Origin: a virus
Direction: 5' to 3' (one strand)
IMG/VR virus record: IMGVR_UViG_3300037504_000235
Location: 1-35,813 of that record
DNA: 35,813 nt
The position numbers and the translations under genes were made by a program. Below the pieces are notes generated by a model. That model was not told where the DNA came from and did no database searches. It saw nothing but the letters and a program-made list of their open reading frames with translations. Within the stretch, counting starts at the first letter, position 1; each line of letters begins with the position of its first letter. This document shows, piece by piece, positions 30,217 through 35,813 of this stretch.

Positions 30217-31230
30217 TTATGGGTTGAACGTCACATCGTCGTAAGGCAGCCATTTCCGGACATTCTCCGGACTGACTTGAAACGGGCTGCGACGTGAGAT
30301 ACGCTTGGGGGCGGAACGGTCGTCGATCCGCACACTGTTCGGGAGGGCCTTCTGATGGTACTGCTGCCAGTCGAGCCCAAGCTCGTCCTCGAAGTCCTTC
30401 TCTGCCATCGCGAGGCACGCGGACCGCAGGGTCTCATCATGCTCGAACGGGCACGGCGGCGACTCGTCGAGATCCACGAGCTTGTCGAAGTAGAGCAAGT
30501 AGGGGAACGAGACGGTCAGCACCTCATCCGGGGCCGGATACACCATCAGTTCCCAGCGGCGGCGGCCGGACTGGGCAGTCCGCATCCGAATTGCCGCGAC
30601 GAAGGGGTCGCCGGAGTCCGCGACATCGCCCTCCCGCCAGCGACGGATCTCAGTCTCGTTGCCCCATTCAAGGCTGTGGTCTGGGTCCGTATCAGCGGCG
30701 TAGGTGATCTGGCCCCGGTAGGAGCCACCGAAAGTCTTGGGGAGGGTGTAGTTGCCGTCCTCACTCATGCTCCACGTAGAGGAACTGGTATCAGTCGCAT
30801 CGCCGTAAACCCGGATCTGCGTTGCACTCACGTAGTCCGCAACGATGAACGTGCCGACATCGGTGATGGTGATGGACCTCTCCTCCATGGACTCGTAGAA
30901 GGAATCGGACTCCGCCGTGAGCAGTGTCTTGTTGGTGGCCGGGGTATACCCCTCAGACGACAGCGTGTTGTCGTCATCCGTGGCGATATCAGGCCACAGC
31001 ACCACGTCGGCCGTGAGCTTGGTCCAGTTCCACCCGTTCGGGTTGGGGCAATCAGACAGGAACATGCGGATGCCGTCATTGACGATCCGCTTGCACTGGT
31101 CGAGATCCGCGACGTTGTTGGGGATGCTCAGAGCCTCGTCACCGTTCTCACCATAGTAACCGAGCCCGAGTTTCCGGGCCACGTCAAGGATGAGGTCGCG
31201 AAATGTAAGGGCACCGGTGGGCTCGGCCAT
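30217..31230 (-). CDS. head-tail connector/adaptor protein
   Basis: The product has 337 residues. It starts with a helical region (FRDLILDVARKLGL, CKRIVNDGIRMFL) and ends with helices rich in conserved acidic and aromatic residues (DETLRSACLAMAEKDFEDE). A beta-rich insertion lies in the middle (90-190). This is the layout of gp4/gp11-like adaptors below the portal in short-tailed phages, and the gene lies between capsid and tail genes. AAGGAG upstream of the start. Confidence 0.65.
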   Translation of the reverse strand: MAEPTGALTFRDLILDVARKLGLGYYGENGDEALSIPNNVADLDQCKRIVNDGIRMFLSDCPNPNGWNWTKLTADVVLWPDIATDDDNTLSSEGYTPATNKTLLTAESDSFYESMEERSITITDVGTFIVADYVSATQIRVYGDATDTSSSTWSMSEDGNYTLPKTFGGSYRGQITYAADTDPDHSLEWGNETEIRRWREGDVADSGDPFVAAIRMRTAQSGRRRWELMVYPAPDEVLTVSFPYLLYFDKLVDLDESPPCPFEHDETLRSACLAMAEKDFEDELGLDWQQYHQKALPNSVRIDDRSAPKRISRRSPFQVSPENVRKWLPYDDVTFNP

Positions 31231-31244
31231 GAAGAAGCTCCTTG

Positions 31245-31278
31245 AGAGAAAGAACCGGAGGCCGTTTCCAGCCTCCGG
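31245..31278 (-). terminator. Rho-independent terminator or attenuator after capsid genes
   Basis: On the - strand an 8-bp stem CCGGAGGC/GCCTCCGG (31278-31271 with 31262-31255) is followed by TTCTTTCTCT. It lies 23 nt after the stop of the lectin-like virion gene and just before the connector start. It would reduce read-through so that capsid and decoration genes are expressed more than the downstream connector and tail genes. Confidence 0.65.
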
Positions 31279-31300
31279 GTCGTGTCATCGGACGTTCGGT

Positions 31301-32128
31301 TTAGCCGAGGTCGTCCTCGTAGGCCCAGCGAGCCCAGTGGAGTTGGGCCGACTGAGCAGCCGCCGCACCCGTCTTGAGTGCGATGACCAGCCCGAGCAGC
31401 TTGCTCTGGTCGTAGGTGCTGTCCAGCGTGTCGCGAGCGACCTCCACACCGTCGATGTAGAAGTAGAGCGTCTCGCGGCCGTCGAACCGCATACCGAACT
31501 TGAACGGCGTGTTCGCGGCAACCGCAGCCCCGTCGTCGCCCAGAGCAGACGCGTCCGTGGCCGTGGCGAGAACCTCGACCTCCGTACCGCCGTCCTTCTT
31601 GTAGGCAATGTCGAAGCCGTCAGTGTCGTCCGAAAGGATGCGACCGCCGACATACGACTCGCCGATCAGGGCGGCACAGCCGTCAGCGACAATGTCCTGC
31701 GAGAACGCAGCCGCCTCCGCGATGCCCATGAAGAAGCCCTGATCCGCAACAGCACCGACTTCGGCGTAGACCTCGAACCACAGGCGTTTGCCCGAGTTCT
31801 TGACCAGCTTGCCGAAGGGAGAACTGTGCAGAGCCCAGCCGTCGTTGTCGTCGCCGTCAGTCTCGATGTCGAGGCTGCCGCCAACGTCCGTGAAGATGTG
31901 AGACAGCACGGTGTCGGTGTCGGCGACCACATGGAGGCCGGGACCGACGTTCGCCATCGTCACGTCGAGAGCCGCGGCGAGCGTGCCGTCAGTGCCCTCG
32001 TTGAAACCGTTGTGGAAGTAGAACCCGGTGCCGAGATCGTTCAACTCCTGCTTCGGGCAATCAGCCCAAATCGAGGGAGAAGGGCGAGAAGCCGCCCCGG
32101 CTCGGGAGAAACCCAGATGTCCAAACAT
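31301..32128 (-). CDS. capsid-associated lectin/jelly-roll-like virion protein
   Basis: The product has 275 residues. Strong ribosome binding site AGGAG 7 nt upstream. The sequence is almost entirely beta-strand type (GKRLWFEVYAEVG, FKFGMRFDGRETLYFYIDGVEVARD), the pattern of a concanavalin-like or LamG sandwich. Directly after the major capsid gene and before a terminator, it is probably an abundant virion protein such as a decoration protein. Identity as such is inference. Confidence 0.65.
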   Translation of the reverse strand: MFGHLGFSRAGAASRPSPSIWADCPKQELNDLGTGFYFHNGFNEGTDGTLAAALDVTMANVGPGLHVVADTDTVLSHIFTDVGGSLDIETDGDDNDGWALHSSPFGKLVKNSGKRLWFEVYAEVGAVADQGFFMGIAEAAAFSQDIVADGCAALIGESYVGGRILSDDTDGFDIAYKKDGGTEVEVLATATDASALGDDGAAVAANTPFKFGMRFDGRETLYFYIDGVEVARDTLDSTYDQSKLLGLVIALKTGAAAAQSAQLHWARWAYEDDLG

Positions 32129-32207
32129 TCTTGTTCTCCTTAGAGACTAGCGGACAAGCCGCCAGCAATCTCTTTCTTTGGTGAGACCCTTACGATCAGG
32201 GGAAGGG
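32129..32207 (-). other. 79-nt gap between capsid and decoration genes
   Basis: The - strand sequence contains CCCTT...AAGGG with a 5-bp stem and GCGGCTTGTCCGC with a 4-bp stem, neither followed by a clear T-run. I see no promoter. It ends with AAGGAGAACAAGA, the ribosome binding site of the next gene. Confidence 0.4.
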
Positions 32208-33326
32208 TTAGCTCGCAGGGATCGTCTTGTGGAGCACGAACCCGGCCGTGCGGCGATTGACGCAGAGGAAGTTGAACGAGCCGTCGAGGAACACGGTGAA
32301 CGTGGTGTGCTGACCGCGATCAGTCATGGGCTCGGACTCGACCATCCAGTAGCCGTCCTGAACGAACGGCTGGAGCTTCGACCAGTCGATGCAGTAGATC
32401 GGATCAGGGCTGAAGCTGTTGCTGCCGCCGTCAGTGACGGTCACACCGTCAAGCTGCGGGATGTAAACGATGGGCATACGGTTGAAGTAAACCGTGCCCT
32501 CGTAGTTGTGGAGCATCTTGCCAGCCAGATCCTTCGGCTGCGTGTTGTCGTCACGCTGGTCGCCGAGATCCTCAAGCTCCGTCACGATCTGGTCGTTGGC
32601 GTAGAACTTGACGGGGCTGCCGACGCCATCCATGCCGGGCTTCGGCACGTAGGACGGGGGCTTGAACCGCGTGCGACGAACCGCCGACCGCAGTTCGCGG
32701 AGCAGCGAGTTATCGACCGTGGTGTAGGTGGCGGCGTAGTTCCGCCACTTCGCCTTCGCCGACGCATCGACGCCCGCACAGGTGGTACCGGTGGTGCCGT
32801 CCTGATAGCGGATCGTCTTGCCGCTGAAGCCAGCCGCGGAGACGCCGTTGTCGAGGTAGTTGATGTAATAGGGGATGCCGTTAGGGTACAGATCGTCGGA
32901 ACTGGAAGTGGGAGTAAGCCACATACGCTCCTCGATCAGTTCGGCAAAGTCCCACAGACGCTCGGTGCGGCGGCCCCGCAGGAGGTCGATGAAGCCCTTG
33001 GCGGAATTCTTGTTCCGCATGATCTCCACCTTGTCCCATGAGTAGTCCACCGACACCTGAGTCCACGGCACGTCGATGGTCGTCATGACCTGATCGACCG
33101 CCGGGCTGTCCGTATCGAACAGACGACGGAACTTCGCCCGACCGTTGCGGTCGAGGATCATGTTCCGCTGGATCGACGTACCGCCGTCGATCTTGCGTCG
33201 AGCCGACTCCATGATGGCAGCCGCCTCGAAGTGCTGACTGTCCCACATGACCTCAAAGTCGCCGTCAGGCAGATCCTTGAGGGTAGTGGCAAGCAGGTCA
33301 GCAAGCTGAGAATTCTTGACAGACAT
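32208..33326 (-). CDS. major capsid protein
   Basis: The product has 372 residues. It has the HK97-fold pattern of phage coat proteins: an N-terminal helix, SIQRNMILDRNGRAKFRRLFDT, then WTQVSVDYSWDKVEIMRNK (spine helix region), a beta-rich middle, and a C-terminal FLDGSFNFLCVNRRTAGFVLHK strand. It follows the scaffold gene in the usual order and has AGGAAAGGAC before the start. No decoration or protease domain is fused to it. Confidence 0.85.
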   Translation of the reverse strand: MSVKNSQLADLLATTLKDLPDGDFEVMWDSQHFEAAAIMESARRKIDGGTSIQRNMILDRNGRAKFRRLFDTDSPAVDQVMTTIDVPWTQVSVDYSWDKVEIMRNKNSAKGFIDLLRGRRTERLWDFAELIEERMWLTPTSSSDDLYPNGIPYYINYLDNGVSAAGFSGKTIRYQDGTTGTTCAGVDASAKAKWRNYAATYTTVDNSLLRELRSAVRRTRFKPPSYVPKPGMDGVGSPVKFYANDQIVTELEDLGDQRDDNTQPKDLAGKMLHNYEGTVYFNRMPIVYIPQLDGVTVTDGGSNSFSPDPIYCIDWSKLQPFVQDGYWMVESEPMTDRGQHTTFTVFLDGSFNFLCVNRRTAGFVLHKTIPAS

Positions 33327-33356
33327 GAGGCATGTCCTTTCCTGTTATCTCGACAA

Positions 33357-34511
33357 TCAGCCGAAGAGCTTCTGGAGCCGCTTCACCGTCGCCGCCTCCA
33401 AGTCCTCCTCAGTGGCGGGCTTGCCCGCGGGCTTCCGCGTCGCACGGCCAGCCGCCGTAGGCTTGGAGGAGCGAGACTTGCTCCGCTTCTTCATCTGCTT
33501 CTCGATTGACTGTCGAGCAGCCGATTCCTTGTTGTCCGCTGTCACAACGTCATGGGCACTCATCAGGGCCTCGCTGAGCGGCATCTCAACACCGCGGAGC
33601 GAAGCACCGTACACGAGGTCATACGCCGTGTCCAGCACCTTGTTACGAGCCTTCTGCTGCTGCTCAGTCGCCTCCGCAAACGAGTCGCCGTACACATCAG
33701 TGTACGCCTTCATCTCGTCGTCACGGAAGAAACCTTCGACCAAGTTCGTCACGTTTTGAAGCTCGGTCTGGCGGGCAGCCTCCCGGTCCTGCTGCAACTG
33801 CTGCAACTGCGGCACAATCGCGTTGATTTCGTCGATGGTGGCGTTGATCGGAGCCGTGATCTTGTTCACGAACTCCTCGTCACCATACTCGTCCGCCAGT
33901 TGCTTCGGGTCCAACCGCTGAAGCGACGGGACGCCGCCGGGCTGTTGGGCCGTCTGCTGGGTCGGAGCTTGTTCTTGCTCCTGTTCGGCCTCGCGGGCCT
34001 TTCGACCCTGTGCCGCCCACTCAGCAGTCTGGGCATTGCGGCTTCGGTGGACGTTCTCGGCGAAGTTGAGGAACTCACTGCCCATCGTTCGGGCGTTCTG
34101 CTCAATCGCTTCGTCGGTCCAGCCGTACGCACGAAGGGATCGCCTGTACGCATCAGGAAGGGTTGGGGCGTCTGACGGCTCATCTTCCGTCTCTGCCGCA
34201 GCTTCCTCGTCCGGCTCCTCTTCATCGTCCTCGCCGTCCTCGTCGAGCCGAGGCTCGGTGGGGTCGTTCTCGACCTCCTCCTCGTCGTCCTCGTCCTCGC
34301 TCTCCTCCGGCGATTCCTCGTCAGGCTCCTCAGAGCCTTCCTCCTCGTCGTCCGCGGTCTCATCGACCGGGGTGTCGTCGTCGGCGAACGCCTGACGCAT
34401 CCGCTCCTCAGTCACATCCTCAAGCTCGCGTTCGGCTTCTTCCGCCGCAGCCTGAGCTTCCTGAGCTTCCTGAGCTTCCTGCGTCTCGTCATTACGGGCA
34501 TTCGTATCCAT
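33357..34511 (-). CDS. scaffolding protein
   Basis: The product has 384 residues, starting MDTNARNDETQ. ATG 34511 has AGGAGG 6 nt upstream; an in-frame start 25 codons upstream would overlap the leader and gives a poor N-terminus. The first 150 residues are extremely acidic (many DDEE runs) and carry QEAQ repeats. The middle has YRRSLRAYGWTDEAIEQ and Gln-rich coiled coil. The C-terminal end is very basic (KKRSKSRSSKPTAAGRATRK). That acidic-to-basic order before the capsid gene is typical of scaffold proteins, whose basic end binds coat protein. Confidence 0.8.
   Translation of the reverse strand: MDTNARNDETQEAQEAQEAQAAAEEAERELEDVTEERMRQAFADDDTPVDETADDEEEGSEEPDEESPEESEDEDDEEEVENDPTEPRLDEDGEDDEEEPDEEAAAETEDEPSDAPTLPDAYRRSLRAYGWTDEAIEQNARTMGSEFLNFAENVHRSRNAQTAEWAAQGRKAREAEQEQEQAPTQQTAQQPGGVPSLQRLDPKQLADEYGDEEFVNKITAPINATIDEINAIVPQLQQLQQDREAARQTELQNVTNLVEGFFRDDEMKAYTDVYGDSFAEATEQQQKARNKVLDTAYDLVYGASLRGVEMPLSEALMSAHDVVTADNKESAARQSIEKQMKKRSKSRSSKPTAAGRATRKPAGKPATEEDLEAATVKRLQKLFG
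34452..34478 (-). repeat. 9-bp tandem repeat, three copies
   Basis: The + strand unit CTGAGCTTC occurs three times in a row (34452-34478), encoding the QEAQEAQEA run at the start of the scaffold protein. It could vary in copy number without changing the frame. Confidence 0.9.
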
Positions 34512-34574
34512 TGAATCCTCCTGCGTCGCTGCCGCTATGCGGGGTAGGGACGCGGTGTGATCGACACAGCCACA

Positions 34575-34603
34575 AGTGTACCACACAAAAGGGGCTGGGT
34601 CAA
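34575..34603 (-). promoter_or_regulatory. sigma70-like promoter of the scaffold and capsid genes
   Basis: On the - strand TTGACC (34603-34598), a 17-nt spacer ending GTGTGG, and TACACT (34580-34575), with TG one base before the -10. The scaffold start is 64 nt downstream of the -10. It is the only clear - strand promoter found, and the spacer is one base longer than in the six + strand promoters. Confidence 0.75.
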
Positions 34604-34623
34604 GTAATTATCGGACGTTTTTC

Positions 34624-34962
34624 CTAAGATCGTTCCTCGAAGTTCATAGCATCGAGGGCAGCGAGCTTCTGGGCTCGCGTGCGGGCGATAGGCACCCCAT
34701 ATAGGGGGTTGCTCTTGTCCGTGGACACATCGACATCCGGACACCGGCGTCGGAACTCACGGATCTCGTCGTCGTCGTTCAAGCCGATAGAGTACATCTC
34801 AATCGGTTTCTTGAATTCCCGGCACTGGTTGTTGACCACGCACGGCACCCGCCGGAGGGCACCGTCGCATTCCGGGCATTCGGTCAGAGGTTCTTCAGCC
34901 ATCCGCTGAAACTCCTCGAACTCGTGCCCGCACGCATCACAGCGGTACGGGTAGAGCGGCAT
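34624..34962 (-). CDS. FmdB-type zinc-ribbon protein
   Basis: The product has 112 residues. C8-x-x-C11 and C29-x-x-C32 in PLYPYRCDACGHEFEEFQ...PLTECPEC match the FmdB/putative regulatory zinc ribbon family. The rest is charged and unrecognised. Such single zinc ribbons often occur next to portal and head genes in phages with no known role. Its start overlaps the stop of the upstream gene. Confidence 0.8.
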   Translation of the reverse strand: MPLYPYRCDACGHEFEEFQRMAEEPLTECPECDGALRRVPCVVNNQCREFKKPIEMYSIGLNDDDEIREFRRRCPDVDVSTDKSNPLYGVPIARTRAQKLAALDAMNFEERS

Positions 34963-35195
34963 CAGCGTTTCCTCCGCTTGATCCGGGACTTGTTCTTCTC
35001 CTCCATCGACGCCTTGGTCTCGGTCCGGGCCGACGCCCCCTTCTTCCGCTCGTAGGCCCCCGGCGTGACGGGCTTCTCCCCTTCCTTGCGGGTGGAGTTG
35101 AACACCTTGGCTGCACGCCGCTGGATCTCATCCTTCGATGCGTTGGGGTACTTCTTACGCATCGACCGTTTGATGCCTTCGTATCTGGCTGGCAT
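34962..35195 (-). CDS. small basic protein next to portal
   Basis: The product has 77 residues, starting MPARYEGIKRSMRKK. It is very rich in Lys/Arg (ending KSRIKRRKR). The start overlaps the portal stop (TAATG). The pattern MPARYEGIKRSM...ASKDEIQRRAAKVFNSTRK is seen in small proteins between portal and head genes of many phages. It might bind DNA or RNA; function unknown. Confidence 0.75.
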   Translation of the reverse strand: MPARYEGIKRSMRKKYPNASKDEIQRRAAKVFNSTRKEGEKPVTPGAYERKKGASARTETKASMEEKNKSRIKRRKR

Positions 35196-35813
35196 TAGGT
35201 ACCTCCCAGCATCGACTGAACGATGCTCTGGAACTGGTTGGCCCCCTCCTGCTGCTGCTGACGTTCGCGGGTCGCAGGTCCGGGGTTTGACATGACTTGA
35301 CCGGGCTGGCCGTTTTGCAGCGTACCAGCGTTCGGTTGGCGAGGCTGACCCTTCGAGGCTTCGGCCTGTGGACCGAGCATCTGCTGCTGTATCAGCATGA
35401 GTTGAAAGTCCTCACTGTAGAACACGTCGCCCATCCAGTCGATGCCGCGGTCCTCCGCCATGCGGATGATATACCGGGCCACGTCGAACGGCAGCCCCAG
35501 CAAGGCCGCAGTCTGTGCTGCTTGCATAGCCGCGGGAAGGATCTTGACCGAAAAATCCATCGCCTCTTGGAACCGAACGCGGCTGTCCTTACGCGTCATG
35601 GACTCGGGCTCAATGTTGAACGCAAAGTCGAGGAAGTCGCCACGACGAGCTTCCGGCGTCAGGAACACCTGCACCTCCTGAGTGCGTGCAGGCGTCGCCA
35701 TCACCGGCCCCATCTGCGTTTGCTGGTAAGTCGGCGGGATTCGCACACGCCGCGTAAGCGGGAGTTTTATCATGGGATCAGTGTGCATGAACCACGCCCG
35801 CTTGCGGCCCTCC
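35195..35813 (-). CDS. portal protein, C-terminal part (cut by window edge)
   Basis: The frame is open to the right edge, so the N-terminal part lies outside the window. About 206 residues are seen. Order (before scaffold and capsid) and pattern (TPEARRGDFLDFAFNIEPESMTRKDSR, AQTAALLGLPFDVARYIIRMAEDRGIDWMGDVFYSE) fit the C-terminal region of a portal of the short-tailed phage type. The last 60 residues are Gln/Gly/Pro-rich and disordered. Identification rests mainly on context. Confidence 0.6.
   Translation of the reverse strand, partial: EGRKRAWFMHTDPMIKLPLTRRVRIPPTYQQTQMGPVMATPARTQEVQVFLTPEARRGDFLDFAFNIEPESMTRKDSRVRFQEAMDFSVKILPAAMQAAQTAALLGLPFDVARYIIRMAEDRGIDWMGDVFYSEDFQLMLIQQQMLGPQAEASKGQPRQPNAGTLQNGQPGQVMSNPGPATRERQQQQEGANQFQSIVQSMLGGT

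Noticed and set aside
1-35813. tRNA genes, CRISPR arrays, insertion sequences, integrase or RNA polymerase
   Set aside because: No cloverleaf with a conserved TTCRA arm, no regular spaced repeats, no transposase or recombinase motifs, and no single-subunit RNA polymerase motif were found.

Overview
This window is one piece of a double-stranded DNA tailed bacteriophage genome (Caudoviricetes), most likely of a podovirus-like type. The DNA is GC-rich (about 60% by eye) and tightly packed, with 1-8 nt stop/start overlaps, AGGAG-type ribosome binding sites and sigma70-like promoters. A portal C-terminus, scaffold, major capsid protein, connector-like protein, beta-propeller tail protein, receptor-binding fibre and three large candidate ejection proteins follow one another as in short-tailed phages. 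No sheath, tape-measure or tail-assembly chaperone genes are seen. The host cannot be named. One early gene resembles the TIGR04338 metallohydrolase family known mainly from actinobacteria and their phages, which is only a hint.

Layout: positions 1-19015 are read on the + strand and positions 35813-18942 on the - strand, so the two blocks converge and overlap at about 18942-19015. The first part of the + block (1-5755) holds small early genes: a zinc metallopeptidase, zinc-ribbon proteins, small membrane proteins and a basic AT-hook-like protein. The second part (5748-17328) is a nearly complete replication and recombination module. It holds a proofreading family A DNA polymerase, a RuvC-like resolvase, a Cas4/AddB-like nuclease, a Sak4-like ATPase, a GroES-like co-chaperonin, a DUF669-like candidate ssDNA-binding protein and a primase/SF3 helicase. 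It ends with a dATP/dGTP-diphosphohydrolase-like/DUF4406 fusion and an HTH-metallophosphoesterase. The third part (17337-19015) has a holin-like membrane peptide, a probable lipoprotein and small DNA-binding-type genes.

The - block, in transcription order, is portal (partial), a small basic protein, an FmdB-type zinc ribbon, scaffold, major capsid protein, a jelly-roll or lectin-like virion protein, a connector, a small virion protein, a propeller/stabilisation tail protein, a C1q-like fibre, two internal virion proteins, a 1500-residue ejection-type protein and a small membrane protein.

The main discovery is in the 1500-residue virion protein (19234-23736, -). It contains a GGDEF diguanylate cyclase domain with its signature motif and main catalytic residues, preceded by a coiled coil. 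If this protein enters the cell with the DNA, the phage would deliver a cyclic-di-GMP synthase at the moment of infection. Regulation is also unusually readable. Six + strand promoters share a TTGACN -35, an exact 16-nt spacer with a G-rich end and a TANNCT/TATATT -10. One - strand promoter with a 17-nt spacer drives scaffold and capsid. No RNA polymerase, terminase, endolysin, integrase, tRNA or CRISPR array is visible here.
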